Assembly (NCBI GenBank): GCA_009619095.1
Contig: WJOT01000033.1
Span: 1 to 45,886, forward strand
Source: Clostridia bacterium
Lineage (GTDB): Bacteria; UBA6262; WVXT01
Length of the DNA stretch: 45,886 nucleotides
Direction of reading: 5' to 3'
Of the stretch, positions 28,142-38,379 are shown in pieces. The notes beneath the pieces were generated by a model, which searched no databases, was not told the DNA's origin, and saw nothing but the letters and a program-made list of their open reading frames with translations. Positions within the stretch are counted from its first letter, which is position 1. Every line of letters starts with the position of its first letter. Made by a program: the position numbers and the translations under genes.

Positions 28142-30325
28142 ATGGAGGAGAGAACGAAAGGCTATAATTTATTGAATGACCTCAATCCTCCACAGAGAGA
28201 AGCGGTTGAACATATTCAAGGTCCTCTTCTTATTTTGGCCGGAGCGGGCTCGGGGAAGACCAGAGTAATTACTTATCGCATAGCCTATCTAATTAAGAGG
28301 GGTATCTCTCCCTGGAATATCCTGGCGGTTACTTTTACTAACAAAGCTGCAGGAGAGATGCGGGAAAGAATGGACCGCTTGGTAGGAAGTAAGGGGGGGA
28401 GTGTCTGGATTTCTACTTTCCATTCATTTGCGGCACGCCTTCTGCGTGAAGAAATTGATAAGATTGGCGGGAGTAGACACTTTATCATTTACGATGAGGC
28501 GGACCAGTTGAACTTAATCAAAGAGTGTATGAAAGAATTAGATATTGATGAGAAAAAATTTAAGATAACAGTAACTCAAGCACTCATAAATAGAGCTAAA
28601 GATAATCTGGTCGATGCCGATTCCTTTACTATTTATGCTCAAGCTTCTGGTGACTACTACCGTAGAGTTGTAGCTGATATTTATCAACTTTACCAGAGGA
28701 AGATTAAGGGGAGTTCTGCTTTAGATTTCGCTGACCTTTTGATGGAGGTGGTTAGACTTTTTAAACAGAAAAAAGAGATATTGGAGAAATACCAGGAGCG
28801 GTTCCAATATGTTATGGTTGACGAGTATCAAGATACTAATCACGCTCAGTATCTATTGACTAAACTTTTAGCTTCAAAACATAAGAATATATGTGTTGTT
28901 GGTGACGATGACCAATCTATCTATTCATTCAGGGGGGCAGACCTGCGCAATATCTTGCATTTTGAAAAGGACTATAATGATGTTAAAGTTATGAAATTGG
29001 AGCAGAATTATCGTTCCACAAAAAATATCCTCAATACGGCTTGGAAAGTGGTCAAGAATAACAGATATCGGAAGGAGAAGAAACTGTGGACAAATCGGGA
29101 AGAGGGAATGCCTGTGGAATATGCCCAAGTGGATAACGAAATTGATGAGGCTAATCTCGTGGCAGAAGAAATAATTAGATTGATGGAAGAAGAGCACATT
29201 CTTAGAGACTTTGCTGTGTTCTATCGGACGAATGCACAGTCGAGGGTTGTGGAAGATGCTTTCAGGAAAGCTAAAATAAATTATACCATTGTGGGAGGTA
29301 TGAGGTTCTATGAGCGAAAGGAGATAAAAGATATTCTGGCATACTTAAGGATTATAGTCAATCCCTTGGATTCTCTTAATCTGAAAAGGATACTTAATGT
29401 CCCCCGTCGTGGCATAGGCAAGAAAACTTTGAACTATTTAGAACAATATGCTCATAGATACCAGAAATCGCTCTTTGAAACTCTCACGAAAGTTCGCGAG
29501 ATTAAGACAGTTCCTGTGCGTATCTCTTCTCGTCTTGAAGATTTCATAAACCTGATTGGGGAGTTACGAGAGAAGAGTAGAAACTTAACGGCGAAAGAGT
29601 TAACGCGCTTGGTAATAGAGACGACAGGTTACTTAAACGAACTTGCCAGTGAAGATACTATTGAGGCTCAGAGCAGAATTGGGAATGTAAAAGAATTGGT
29701 CTCTGCAGTGGGAGAATTTGAAGAGCAGTCAGAAAATAAGACTATAGAGGTTTTTCTGGAGCAGGTGTCTTTAATTACTGATATAGATACCTGGGATGAG
29801 GAAAATGATATGGTGACTCTGATGACTTTCCATTTAGCTAAAGGTCTGGAATTTCCTGTGGTCTTCGTTACCGGTTTGGAAGAGGGGCTCTTTCCTTATG
29901 CCGATGCCCTTTATGACCAGGCAGAGATGGAAGAGGAGAGGAGACTATGTTATGTGGGAATGACCAGAGCCAAGGAGAGGCTTTATCTGACTTCAGCAAG
30001 CCAGAGGCGACTTTATGGACAGTGGAGGTGGAATGAGCCTTCTCGTTTTGTGGTAGAAGCTGGTCTCATAAAAGAGGAGGCAGGTCTCTTAGAGGGAGAA
30101 ATTTCTCCTGATGAGGCTAAAGGCAAAAATATTTGTTCCTCTCTGTTCAGCCAGGCTCAAGCTGATGAGTGGCAGGTTGGTGCTCGAGTGAGGCATGAGG
30201 AGTTCGGTATGGGCAAAATATTGGAACGGAGTGGTTCTGGTGATGATACAAAGATTATTGTTCTTTTCGGAAATGGTCAGTGGAAAAAATTTTTAGTAAA
30301 ATATGCACCGATAGAGAAAATATAA
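28142..30325 (+). CDS. UvrD/PcrA-type superfamily 1 DNA helicase
   Basis: The 727-residue helicase begins L-L-N-D-L-N-P-P-Q-R-E-A-V (Q motif). Walker A is A-G-A-G-S-G-K-T (33-40). Motif II V-D-E-Y-Q-D-T, motif III G-D-D-D-Q-S-I-Y-S-F-R-G, motif IV Q-N-Y-R-S-T and motif V/VI T-F-H-L-A-K-G-L-E-F and Y-V-G-M-T-R-A-K follow. Motif V has L-A-K where H-A/S-A/S-K is usual. It acts in nucleotide excision and mismatch repair and clears replication obstacles. The C-terminal 60 residues include V-R-H-E-E-F-G-M-G-K-I-L, the PcrA/UvrD Tudor-like domain that contacts RNA polymerase. PcrA and UvrD cannot be told apart here. Confidence 0.93.
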   Translation: MEERTKGYNLLNDLNPPQREAVEHIQGPLLILAGAGSGKTRVITYRIAYLIKRGISPWNILAVTFTNKAAGEMRERMDRLVGSKGGSVWISTFHSFAARLLREEIDKIGGSRHFIIYDEADQLNLIKECMKELDIDEKKFKITVTQALINRAKDNLVDADSFTIYAQASGDYYRRVVADIYQLYQRKIKGSSALDFADLLMEVVRLFKQKKEILEKYQERFQYVMVDEYQDTNHAQYLLTKLLASKHKNICVVGDDDQSIYSFRGADLRNILHFEKDYNDVKVMKLEQNYRSTKNILNTAWKVVKNNRYRKEKKLWTNREEGMPVEYAQVDNEIDEANLVAEEIIRLMEEEHILRDFAVFYRTNAQSRVVEDAFRKAKINYTIVGGMRFYERKEIKDILAYLRIIVNPLDSLNLKRILNVPRRGIGKKTLNYLEQYAHRYQKSLFETLTKVREIKTVPVRISSRLEDFINLIGELREKSRNLTAKELTRLVIETTGYLNELASEDTIEAQSRIGNVKELVSAVGEFEEQSENKTIEVFLEQVSLITDIDTWDEENDMVTLMTFHLAKGLEFPVVFVTGLEEGLFPYADALYDQAEMEEERRLCYVGMTRAKERLYLTSASQRRLYGQWRWNEPSRFVVEAGLIKEEAGLLEGEISPDEAKGKNICSSLFSQAQADEWQVGARVRHEEFGMGKILERSGSGDDTKIIVLFGNGQWKKFLVKYAPIEKI

Positions 30326-30342
30326 AAGAATGGGGAAAGGAA

Positions 30343-30627
30343 ATGATTACTAAAAAGGAAGTTGAATATGTTGCCAGGTTAGCGAGATTAAAACTGAGCG
30401 AAGAGGAAAAAGAAAAGTATACAAAGCAACTGGCAGATATTTTGAAATATATTAATAAACTTAATGAGCTCGATACAGAAAAAGTAGAACCCACTTCCCA
30501 TGTGCTGCGTTTATCGAATGTTTTCCGCGAGGACAAGGTAAGACCGTCTTTGAAGCAGGAAGAGATTTTAGCCAATGCTCCGGAAGTGGAATCTAATCAC
30601 TTTAAGGTAAAAAAAATAATAGAATAA
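30343..30627 (+). CDS. gatC: Asp-tRNA(Asn)/Glu-tRNA(Gln) amidotransferase subunit C
   Basis: The 94-residue protein has the GatC pattern: V-E-Y-V-A-R-L-A-R-L-K-L-S-E-E-E near the start, the middle N-E-L-D-T-E-K-V-E-P-T-S-H-V, and the end L-A-N-A-P-E-V-E-S-N-H-F-K-V. It wraps around GatA and stabilises the GatCAB complex. ATG 30343 has GGAAAGGAA just upstream; the longer frame from 30280 overlaps the helicase gene and is not family-like. It is separated from gatA by a repeat cluster and a cyclophilin-like gene. Confidence 0.93.
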   Translation: MITKKEVEYVARLARLKLSEEEKEKYTKQLADILKYINKLNELDTEKVEPTSHVLRLSNVFREDKVRPSLKQEEILANAPEVESNHFKVKKIIE

Positions 30628-30634
30628 AATTAAG

Positions 30635-30740
30635 AAAAAGGGGTCAGAGTCATTTTTTGGTAGTTGCAGAGCGATAACTCTGCCTTATAAATCGGCACCG
30701 TAAACAGTGCCCCCGATACATCGGGATCGCCCTTTAGGGT
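30635..30740. repeat. Dispersed A/T-tract repeat plus hairpin cassettes between gatC and the cyclophilin-like gene
   Basis: The A/T-tract copy (30635-30658, core GGGGTCAGAGTCA) is the reverse complement of the copy that starts the radical SAM gene. Hairpin GCAGAG-CGATAA-CTCTGC follows, then GGCACCGT-AA-ACAGTGCC and CCCGAT-AC-ATCGGG. The gene that follows begins right after a CGCCCTTTAGGGTGA segment. Confidence 0.78.
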
Positions 30741-30756
30741 GACAGAAGGGGAAAGA

Positions 30757-31131
30757 ATGGCAAAGAAAATCAACATAAAGACAGAAAAAGTTACTATGGA
30801 AGCAGAACTCTTGGAGACAAAAACGGCAAAGGCTATCTGGGATTCTCTTCCTATTGAGGCAAAGGTTAATACCTGGGGAGAGGAAATATATTTTGCTATT
30901 CCAGTGAACATGGGTCCGGAAGAAGCTGTGGATGTTGTCCAGGAAGGAGACCTGGGTTACTGGCCTCAAGGAAATGGTTTCTGTATTTTCTTTGGAAAGA
31001 CTCCTGTTTCTACAAAGTCTGAAATAAGGCCAGCCAGCCCGGTGAATATTATTGGTAAACTTCTGGGAAATCCAAAGGATTGGAAAAAAGTAAAAGATGG
31101 CGAGAAGATAACCCTTGACAGGAGAACTTAA
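30757..31131 (+). CDS. Cyclophilin-like fold protein (TM1367-like, Cyclophil_like family)
   Basis: The 124-residue protein resembles the small cyclophilin-like family typified by Thermotoga TM1367: an [15 protein letters not shown] segment, [27 protein letters not shown] and N-I-I-G-K-L. The family has the cyclophilin barrel but lacks proven peptidyl-prolyl isomerase activity; its role is unknown. ATG 30757 has AAGGGGAAAG upstream. Its stop overlaps the gatA start (TAATG), so it is translationally coupled to gatA, hinting at a link with the amidotransferase. Confidence 0.82.
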   Translation: MAKKINIKTEKVTMEAELLETKTAKAIWDSLPIEAKVNTWGEEIYFAIPVNMGPEEAVDVVQEGDLGYWPQGNGFCIFFGKTPVSTKSEIRPASPVNIIGKLLGNPKDWKKVKDGEKITLDRRT

Positions 31132-32591
31132 TGGAACTATATGAACTGAGTGCGCACGAATTATCGGAAAAGATGGAGAAAAAAGAGATTTCTTCCGAAG
31201 AGATTGTAAGGTCCATTTATAATAGAATTAATCAGGTAGAAAAGAAACTTCATAGTTTCGTTACCTTAACTGAGAAAGAGGCTTTACTCCAGGCAAGAAA
31301 CATTGATGAGAAGATGAGAAAAGGTGAATTCCCAGGTCGAGTGGCAGGCATTCCTGTTGCCATCAAGGACAATATGTGTATCAAGAACGTGAGAACGACT
31401 TGCTCTTCTCACATACTGGGGAATTTCATCTCCCCTTATGAGGCTACAGTGGTTAAGAGATTGAGAGACGAAGGAGCAGTGTTTATAGGCAAAACAAATA
31501 TGGACGAATTTGCCATGGGTTCCTCAACCGAGAATTCCTATTTTGGAGTAACTCGCAACCCCTGGGATATGGACTATATTCCTGGCGGATCTTCCGGTGG
31601 CTCGGCAACAGCAGTAGCTTCCGATGAAACAATTCTGGCGATAGGTTCTGATACAGGAGGTTCTATTCGCCAGCCAGCAGCCTGCTGCGGGGTAGTGGGA
31701 TTAAAACCTACTTATGGCAGGGTCTCCCGTTATGGATTGGTTGCCTTTGCCTCTTCACTGGACCAGATAGGTCCCTTTGGCAAAGATGTGGAAGATGCGG
31801 CACTTCTGATGAATGTTCTTTCTGGCTATGATGAAAACGATTCCACTTCAGTTAATCTGGATGTACCCGATTTCACCAAATCCTTAATAGAAAATGTTAA
31901 AGGTATTAAGATAGGAGTTCCCAAAGAATATTTCGTTAAAGGCTTGGATGGGGAAGTAGAAAGGGCAGTGAAACAGGCGATAGAGCTTCTGAAAAATCTG
32001 GGAGCAAAAATTTTCGAGATATCTCTTCCTCATACCGAGTATGGAGTGGCGGTCTACTATCTGATTGCTCCCTCCGAGGCCAGCGCTAACCTGGCCAGGT
32101 ATGATGGAGTCAGGTATGGTTACCGCTCTCCAGAAACAGAGGACTTATTGGAAGAGTATGAGAAGACAAGGGGTGAAGGATTTGGTGCAGAAGTTAAAAG
32201 GAGGATAATGCTGGGCACTTACGCTTTATCTAGTGGCTATTATGACGCCTACTATTTGAAAGCCCAGAAGGTGCGTACTCTGATTAAAAAAGATTTTGAT
32301 GAGGCTTTCGAAAAAGTAGATGCCATTGTGACGCCAACAGCTCCCACTCCAGCATTTAAGATTGGCGAGAAGGTTGATGACCCCTTGCAGATGTATTTAT
32401 CAGATATATTTACCATTTCTGCAAATTTGGCTGGCATTCCTGGAATTTCTCAGCCTTGTGGATTTAGCAAGAAAGGACTTCCCATTGGGTTACAACTTTT
32501 GGCGAAGCCTTTTGATGAGGAGGTCCTGCTTCGCATAGCCTATACATATGAAAAGAATACAGAGTGGCACAAGAGAAAACCGAAACTGTAA
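31131..32591 (+). CDS. gatA: Asp-tRNA(Asn)/Glu-tRNA(Gln) amidotransferase subunit A
   Basis: The 486-residue amidase-signature enzyme releases ammonia from glutamine for GatB. The catalytic triad is K79 (P-V-A-I-K-D-N), S154 (P-G-G-S-S-G-G-S) and S178 (S-D-T-G-G-S-I-R). The length is normal and it has the glutamine-site segment P-T-A-P-T-P-A-F near residue 400. ATG overlaps the stop of the cyclophilin-like gene; gatB follows after a palindromic repeat. Confidence 0.97.
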   Translation: MELYELSAHELSEKMEKKEISSEEIVRSIYNRINQVEKKLHSFVTLTEKEALLQARNIDEKMRKGEFPGRVAGIPVAIKDNMCIKNVRTTCSSHILGNFISPYEATVVKRLRDEGAVFIGKTNMDEFAMGSSTENSYFGVTRNPWDMDYIPGGSSGGSATAVASDETILAIGSDTGGSIRQPAACCGVVGLKPTYGRVSRYGLVAFASSLDQIGPFGKDVEDAALLMNVLSGYDENDSTSVNLDVPDFTKSLIENVKGIKIGVPKEYFVKGLDGEVERAVKQAIELLKNLGAKIFEISLPHTEYGVAVYYLIAPSEASANLARYDGVRYGYRSPETEDLLEEYEKTRGEGFGAEVKRRIMLGTYALSSGYYDAYYLKAQKVRTLIKKDFDEAFEKVDAIVTPTAPTPAFKIGEKVDDPLQMYLSDIFTISANLAGIPGISQPCGFSKKGLPIGLQLLAKPFDEEVLLRIAYTYEKNTEWHKRKPKL

Positions 32592-32593
32592 GG

Positions 32594-32616
32594 AAAAAGG
32601 TGACTGTCACCTTTTT
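32594..32616. repeat. Perfectly palindromic A/T-tract repeat between gatA and gatB
   Basis: The arms AAAAAGGTGAC and GTCACCTTTTT are perfect inverted repeats of 11 bp around a single T. Of all family members this is the most symmetrical, suggesting the ancestral form. GGAG, the gatB ribosome-binding site, follows immediately. In RNA it could form a stem ending in a U run. Confidence 0.8.
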
Positions 32617-32627
32617 GGAGTGGATGA

Positions 32628-34073
32628 ATGGTAGAGTATGAAACTATAATTGGCTTGGAAGTCCATGTCCATCTGAAGACAGAGTCTAAGTTGTTTTGTG
32701 GGTGCTCAACTGAATTTGGTGCAGCGCCAAACACCCATGCCTGTCCTGTCTGCACGGGGATGCCGGGGATACTACCTGTGGTTAATAAGAAGGCGGTGGA
32801 ATATACAATTAAGAGTGCTTTGGCATTAAACTGCAAAGTTGCTTCACGCTCAATATTTGCGCGCAAAAACTATTTTTATCCTGATTTGCCTAAGAACTAC
32901 CAGATTTCCCAATACGATGAGCCTCTGGCTCAAAATGGCTATCTTGAAATTGGTACTGATAGTGGGAGGAGGAGAGTGGGTATAACCAGAATTCATTTAG
33001 AAGAGGATGCGGGAAAACTTCTCCACTGTATTGGTTCCCGGGAAATTGATGGAAGCCTCGTCGATTTTAATCGCTGTGGCGTTCCCCTTCTGGAGATAGT
33101 TTCTTCTCCTGATATCACTAGCCCCGAAGAAGCTTATACTTATCTTACTACTTTGAAGAATATTATCAGGTATCTGGAAGTATCAGACTGCGATATGGAG
33201 AAGGGTTCGCTCCGCTGTGATGCGAATGTTTCTGTGCGCTTGGTGGGGAAGAAAGAACTGGGAGTGAAAGCAGAAGTTAAGAATATGAATTCCTTCAGAG
33301 CTATCCAGAAAGCCCTGGAATACGAAGTTAAAAGACAGATTAAGGCATTGGAGAGTGAAGAGAGGATTATTCAGGAGACAAGACTGTGGGATGAGAAAAA
33401 GGAAAGGACATACCCTATGAGGAGCAAAGAAGAAGCTCATGACTATCGTTATTTTCCTGAACCAGACCTGGTGCCTTTAATAGTGGAGAAAGAATGGATA
33501 GAGAATATCAGAAAGACTATTTCCGAACTTCCCGATGAACGCCGGGAACGGTTTATAAGAGAATATAAGCTTTCAGAATACAATGCAGGGGTGCTTACTG
33601 CTGAGAAGGCACTGGCTAACTATTTTGAAAAAGTAGTTAAACTGTATAATAATCCGAAGGTGGTTACCAATTGGGTAATGGTTGAGCTTCTGGGAAGATT
33701 GAATGCAGTGAATAAAGAGGTGGAGGAATCCCCGATCTCTCCTGGGCAGTTGGCAGAACTTTTGAAATTAATGGAGAAAGGAACAATTTCTGGGAAGATT
33801 GCCAAAACAGTATTTGAGGAGATGTTTAATAGTGGAAAGAATCCTCAAGTAATTGTGGAAGAGAAGAAATTAGTGCAGATTACCGATGAGAAAGAGATTG
33901 GCAAGATAGTGGAAGAGGTATTAAAGGAAAATCCAGATGCTGTAGAAGAGTATGGAAAAGGTAAACAGAAGGCTATAGGACATCTGGTTGGTCAGGTAAT
34001 GAGAAAGACCCAGGGCAAAGCCAATCCCCAGTTGGTCAATAAAATCCTTAAGGAAAAATTACTAAAGAAGTAA
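32628..34073 (+). CDS. gatB: Asp-tRNA(Asn)/Glu-tRNA(Gln) amidotransferase subunit B
   Basis: The 481-residue kinase-amidotransferase subunit binds the misacylated tRNA and activates it with ATP. Landmarks are [35 protein letters not shown] and the [10 protein letters not shown] segment, plus the C-terminal Yqey-like helical tail [13 protein letters not shown]. Two zinc cysteine pairs are possible (C-G-C near residue 25, C-P-V-C near 39). GGAG precedes ATG 32628 by seven bases. Confidence 0.97.
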   Translation: MVEYETIIGLEVHVHLKTESKLFCGCSTEFGAAPNTHACPVCTGMPGILPVVNKKAVEYTIKSALALNCKVASRSIFARKNYFYPDLPKNYQISQYDEPLAQNGYLEIGTDSGRRRVGITRIHLEEDAGKLLHCIGSREIDGSLVDFNRCGVPLLEIVSSPDITSPEEAYTYLTTLKNIIRYLEVSDCDMEKGSLRCDANVSVRLVGKKELGVKAEVKNMNSFRAIQKALEYEVKRQIKALESEERIIQETRLWDEKKERTYPMRSKEEAHDYRYFPEPDLVPLIVEKEWIENIRKTISELPDERRERFIREYKLSEYNAGVLTAEKALANYFEKVVKLYNNPKVVTNWVMVELLGRLNAVNKEVEESPISPGQLAELLKLMEKGTISGKIAKTVFEEMFNSGKNPQVIVEEKKLVQITDEKEIGKIVEEVLKENPDAVEEYGKGKQKAIGHLVGQVMRKTQGKANPQLVNKILKEKLLKK

Positions 34074-34219
34074 CGACTTCCAGTTGTTTCATCCACTAAA
34101 GCACACAGATTCTGGTGAATGTAACAGGGACTATTTATAGCTTTCCAGAACTCCTTTCTAATCTCCTGCCAAACTTTTAACGACCTTCACTACATTACAG
34201 AATTACGTAGATTGCCTGC

Positions 34220-34248
34220 TTGATTTTCCAGAGTTTTTTTGATAATAT
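34220..34248 (+). promoter_or_regulatory. Possible sigma-70-type promoter of mfd
   Basis: TTGATT (34220-34225) lies 17 bases from TAATAT (34243-34248); GATAAT overlaps at spacing 15. A start near 34255 would exclude TTG 34252 and fit ATG 34267. The preceding 150 bases after gatB show no repeat or gene. Confidence 0.4.
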
Positions 34249-34266
34249 TCTTTGGGGAATAGACTT

Positions 34267-37200
34267 ATGAAAGATGAATTACTTCAATTTTGGGAAAAGG
34301 ATCGAAGCTTAAAAGAAATTTCTGAAAAGATAGTTAACAGAGAAGGAAAGATAAGAGTCTCGGGGCTTTGGGGTGGTTCCAAAGCTTTTTTTATTTTGGC
34401 TCTAAAGGAGAGAATTTCTCAAGCCCTATTAGTAATTACGGAAAGAGAGGATGACTTAGAAAGGTTAAGGGAAGACCTTAAAGCTTTTCGAGGAGAGAGT
34501 AGCCTTTTTTCTCAAGAGAATAGAGAAGATTCGCTTGTTTCCCTTTATCATCTCTCGCTGGAGAAGAATCCTCTTCTGGTAACAACTCTGGATAGTATAA
34601 AGAAGAAAATTATTTCTCCCTCCCAATTTTCCCTCCTTACCTTAACTCTCTCCCAGGGCGGAAAGATTAAATATCAGAAGATAACCGAAAAACTAACTGA
34701 TGCTGGTTATGAAAGGGTTGATATTGTAGAGGGAGTGGGAGAGTTCCGCCTGCGGGGCGAGATTTTGGATGTGTGGTCTCCTAATTTCGACCGTCCTCTC
34801 AGGGTGGTATTCTTTGAGGACCATATTGAGGAGATGCGCTGGTTCGATCCCCTGACGCAGAGGTCGATAAGCACTGTAGGGGAGGCTAAGGTGATTCCGG
34901 CAAAATTATCGGATGAGAAAAGTTCTCATACTATTTTTGATTATTTCCCGGAGGAGGGAGTGGTGTTAAAGGATAATGTAGAGTTGTCATCGTCCGCTGG
35001 GAGGCGGCTTGTGGAGGTTTATTTGTCCATTTTGCCTCAAAGGAGTGCGCTTAATTTTTCCACTAAGTCACCACCCTCGTTCTATGGTAAAATTGGTTTC
35101 TTCTGCCAGGAAGTTGCAAATTGGCGAAAGGAAGGATGGCAGACCTATGTCTTCTGTAATAATGAGGGAGAAAAATCAAGGTTGGAAGAGCTGTTGCGAG
35201 AACAGGAAGAGGAAATATTTCCCCACTTCAGGATAGGAAATCTGAATTCTGGGTTTATTTTTCCTGCCTTGAAACTTGTGGTGATTTCTGAAAAGGAAAT
35301 CTTCGGTCGCTACAAGATAAGACATCGTTACCCTAAACTCAAGTATCCTGCGAGAAGACTCAGTGATTTGATTGAACTCAATACTGGCGACTACGTGGTG
35401 CATGAGAGGTATGGCATTGGAAAATATTTAGGGCTTAAGCAAATAGAGATAGAAAGTAGATTCACAGATTATATCGCAATCGAGTATGCTAAGGGCGATA
35501 AATTGTATGTGCCCATTGAGGATTTTAATCTGGTGGAGAAATATGTTGGCACTGAAGGTTACAAGCCAAAATTATATTCTCTGGATAGCACTGCCTGGCG
35601 CCAGGTAACAGCTAAAGTGAAAAAGTCTGTTCAGCGGATTGCCCGGGGGCTTCTGGAGATATATGCTGCCCGCCAGAAATTACCGGGATATGCTTTCCCT
35701 CGGGATAGCCATTACGAAAAAGAGTTTGCTGATGCTTTCATTTATGAGACGACCCTGGATCAGGAAAGGGCAATCGAAGAAGTTAAGCAGGATATGATAA
35801 GCCAAAAACCGATGGATAGAATCGTTTGCGGGGATGTTGGTTACGGTAAGACAGAGGTAGCTATGAGGGCCGGCCTTAAGGCTGTATTTGACAGTAAGCA
35901 GGTAGCAGTGCTTGCTCCCACAACAATTTTGGTTGAACAACACTACCACACTTTTTCTGAGAGATTCGCTGACTATCCTGTAGTGATTGAGATGCTCTCC
36001 AGATTCAAAAGCAAAAAGGAACAGAAAGAAATTGTTGAAAAATTAAAGCAGGGTTTAGTAGATATCGTTATTGGCACTCACAGGCTTCTCCAGAAGGATA
36101 TTCAGTTTTTTGATTTGGGGTTAGTGGTGATTGATGAAGAGCAAAGGTTCGGTGTCCGTCACAAGGAGAAGTTGAAGCAACTTCAAAAGACGGTGGATGT
36201 GTTGACCTTGACTGCTACACCTATTCCCAGAACTCTTTCTATGGCTCTGGGGGGAGTCCGGGATATGTCAGTTATAGATACCCCGCCACAAGGACGTATC
36301 CCTATTGAAACCTATTTAGGAGAATACAATGAGGAAATTGTGGAAGTGGCTATAAGGAATGAAATTGGACGGGGAGGTCAGGTCTTTTATGTGCATAATC
36401 GGGTGGAAACAATCGAGACAGTTGCCAGCTATCTAAAAAAGATGATGCCTGATGTGAGGATGGGAGTTGTCCATGGCAAGATGACAGCTTCAGAACTGGA
36501 AGAGGTAATGGTTAAATTTATAAATAAAGAGTATGACCTTCTAGTCGCCACCACTATAGTCGAGGCAGGACTGGATATTCCCAATGTCAATACTATGATA
36601 ATTACCAATGGGCAGGAGTTGGGTCTGGCACAACTTTATCAATTGCGAGGAAGGATTGGCAGAGATAAATATAAAGCTTACTGCTACATTTTTTATCCAC
36701 GCCGATTGCCCCTCAGTGACATTGCTGAAAAGAGGCTGCAAACTATTGCCCAGTGCACCGAGTTGGGTTCGGGCTTTAAGATTGCACTCAGGGATCTCGA
36801 ACTTCGCGGAGCGGGTAATATTATCGGGCCAGAACAGCACGGACATATCCTGGAAGTGGGATTCGATTTCTATTGTAAACTCTTGGAAGAGGCAGTTAAC
36901 AGCGAGAAAGGCATCAAGATAGAACGGGAGCGACCTGTGGAAATAGATTTACAGGCAGATGCTTACATTCCTACGGACTATATTCCCGATCCAGCTCAGA
37001 GAATTAATATCTACAGGAAATTTGCCTCCTCTGATGACTCCCAGAGTCTAAAGAATTTAAGAGAGGAGCTGGAAGACCGTTACGGTGATATTCCACTGTC
37101 CTGTTTGACCCTGTTTGAATTGGTAGAGCTTCGCCAACTGGCTAAAAGATTGGGAATTGAGAAGATTGGTGAAAGAGATGGCGAGGTGGAAGTTGAATTC

Positions 37201-37410
37201 AGTCCACAAACTCAGGTACCACCGGATAAATTTATAGAGTTAGCTAAGGGCTTGAGAGAGAAAATTAAGTTTAAGCAGACGGAAAAATTTAAAATTTCAA
37301 TTAGTCCCTGGGATTACGTTTCCAAGGTCAAAGGGGATTTAAAAGAGAAATTTGAAGGCGAACGGTTAAAAGTGAGGAAGTTGAAGGGTTTCTTGCAAAA
37401 ATTAATATAA
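34267..37410 (+). CDS. mfd: Transcription-repair coupling factor
   Basis: The 1047-residue protein removes stalled RNA polymerase and recruits UvrA. The N-terminal UvrB-like part has G-V-G-E-F-R-L-R-G-E-I-L-D-V-W-S. The RNA-polymerase-interacting domain starts with T-G-D-Y-V-V-H-E-R-Y-G-I-G-K-Y near residue 380. The translocase follows with G-D-V-G-Y-G-K-T-E-V-A and the D-E-E-Q box (V-V-I-D-E-E-Q-R-F-G). Motif VI is Q-L-R-G-R-I-G-R. The TRCF C-terminal domain is present (D-A-Y-I-P-T-D-Y-I-P). It is about 100 residues shorter than the E. coli protein, through a shorter N-terminus. Confidence 0.97.
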   Translation: MKDELLQFWEKDRSLKEISEKIVNREGKIRVSGLWGGSKAFFILALKERISQALLVITEREDDLERLREDLKAFRGESSLFSQENREDSLVSLYHLSLEKNPLLVTTLDSIKKKIISPSQFSLLTLTLSQGGKIKYQKITEKLTDAGYERVDIVEGVGEFRLRGEILDVWSPNFDRPLRVVFFEDHIEEMRWFDPLTQRSISTVGEAKVIPAKLSDEKSSHTIFDYFPEEGVVLKDNVELSSSAGRRLVEVYLSILPQRSALNFSTKSPPSFYGKIGFFCQEVANWRKEGWQTYVFCNNEGEKSRLEELLREQEEEIFPHFRIGNLNSGFIFPALKLVVISEKEIFGRYKIRHRYPKLKYPARRLSDLIELNTGDYVVHERYGIGKYLGLKQIEIESRFTDYIAIEYAKGDKLYVPIEDFNLVEKYVGTEGYKPKLYSLDSTAWRQVTAKVKKSVQRIARGLLEIYAARQKLPGYAFPRDSHYEKEFADAFIYETTLDQERAIEEVKQDMISQKPMDRIVCGDVGYGKTEVAMRAGLKAVFDSKQVAVLAPTTILVEQHYHTFSERFADYPVVIEMLSRFKSKKEQKEIVEKLKQGLVDIVIGTHRLLQKDIQFFDLGLVVIDEEQRFGVRHKEKLKQLQKTVDVLTLTATPIPRTLSMALGGVRDMSVIDTPPQGRIPIETYLGEYNEEIVEVAIRNEIGRGGQVFYVHNRVETIETVASYLKKMMPDVRMGVVHGKMTASELEEVMVKFINKEYDLLVATTIVEAGLDIPNVNTMIITNGQELGLAQLYQLRGRIGRDKYKAYCYIFYPRRLPLSDIAEKRLQTIAQCTELGSGFKIALRDLELRGAGNIIGPEQHGHILEVGFDFYCKLLEEAVNSEKGIKIERERPVEIDLQADAYIPTDYIPDPAQRINIYRKFASSDDSQSLKNLREELEDRYGDIPLSCLTLFELVELRQLAKRLGIEKIGERDGEVEVEFSPQTQVPPDKFIELAKGLREKIKFKQTEKFKISISPWDYVSKVKGDLKEKFEGERLKVRKLKGFLQKLI

Positions 37411-37442
37411 TCTGATATAATTAATTGTTTAGCACTTTGTAG

Positions 37443-37460
37443 GCACGGTTTCAACCGTGC
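37443..37460. repeat. Short hairpin GCACGGTT-TC-AACCGTGC
   Basis: A perfect 8-bp stem, preceded by TGTAG as in other cassettes, sits two bases from the AAGGAG of the next gene. It could also limit ribosome access, but its cassette-like flank suggests repeat origin. Confidence 0.7.
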
Positions 37461-37473
37461 AGAAGGAGATGTG

Positions 37474-38379
37474 ATGAAAAGAAAAATTTTATTTTTGGTA
37501 CTGGGTAGTCTGGTTATTGGATTGGGCGCACTTATTTTTTTTAAAACTAAGGATAATGGGAATACCCTGGTCCGGATTAAGGGAAGAAAGATTACACTTG
37601 AGGAGTTTCAAGTAAGAATTACCGAGATTCCCGCTTATTATCAAGGATTCTTAGCTACGCATAACGGCAAAATAGAGCTTCTGAACGGTATGATTGCTGA
37701 GGCTGTGCTTATTCAAAAGGCAAAAGAAGAGGGGTTACATAGGAAGGAAGAGATCAGAAGGATGTTGAAGAATGTAGAAGATCGCATCCTCCTGGAGGCG
37801 ATAGTTCAGGAGTTACAGAAAGACCGCATTGCCGTCTCAGACGAAGAAGTTAAAGAGTATTTAGAGAAAAATGAGGAGAAATTTGCAAATCCCGAACAGG
37901 TGAGAATAAGCCACATTTTGCTAAAGAGAAAATCAGAGGCCAAGAAGATTTTAAACGAACTGAGGGAAGGGGCTAATTTCGAAAAGTTAGCTCGAAAGTA
38001 TTCAATTGATTCGATTACAGCTCCCCGGGGAGGTGATTTAGGCTATATTTTTCGGGGAGAAATGATTCCTGCATTCGAAGAGGCTGCATTTGCTCTGGAA
38101 AATAGGAATGATATTAGCCCAATTATAGAGACTCCATTTGGATACCATCTGGTTAAGTTAACAGGCAGAAAGAAAATGAGAAAGAAGACTCCAGAGGAGA
38201 TAGATTCTGAGATAAGGACGAGAATCCAAAACGAGAAACTCGACAGATTAATGGAGAAGTATAAGAAGGAATCAATGGTTTCAGTTAATTATGACCTTTT
38301 AGACAAAGTTTCAGTAGGGATTCAATCAGAAAGTAAAGGAGAGACTAAAAATGAAGAAGGAAAATCAAAGAAGCCCTGA
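37474..38379 (+). CDS. Membrane-anchored parvulin-type peptidyl-prolyl isomerase (PrsA/SurA-like)
   Basis: The 301-residue protein has an N-terminal transmembrane or signal segment (residues 5-23). A SurA-N-like helical region follows, then one rotamase domain with V-R-I-S-H-I-L-L-K, G-A-N-F-E-K-L-A-R-K-Y-S, G-G-D-L-G-Y-I-F-R-G-E-M and P-F-G-Y-H-L-V-K-L. It helps fold exported proteins in the periplasm. ATG 37474 is six bases after AAGGAG; GTG 37471 is too close to it. It overlaps a second parvulin gene by 29 bases. Confidence 0.9.
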   Translation: MKRKILFLVLGSLVIGLGALIFFKTKDNGNTLVRIKGRKITLEEFQVRITEIPAYYQGFLATHNGKIELLNGMIAEAVLIQKAKEEGLHRKEEIRRMLKNVEDRILLEAIVQELQKDRIAVSDEEVKEYLEKNEEKFANPEQVRISHILLKRKSEAKKILNELREGANFEKLARKYSIDSITAPRGGDLGYIFRGEMIPAFEEAAFALENRNDISPIIETPFGYHLVKLTGRKKMRKKTPEEIDSEIRTRIQNEKLDRLMEKYKKESMVSVNYDLLDKVSVGIQSESKGETKNEEGKSKKP

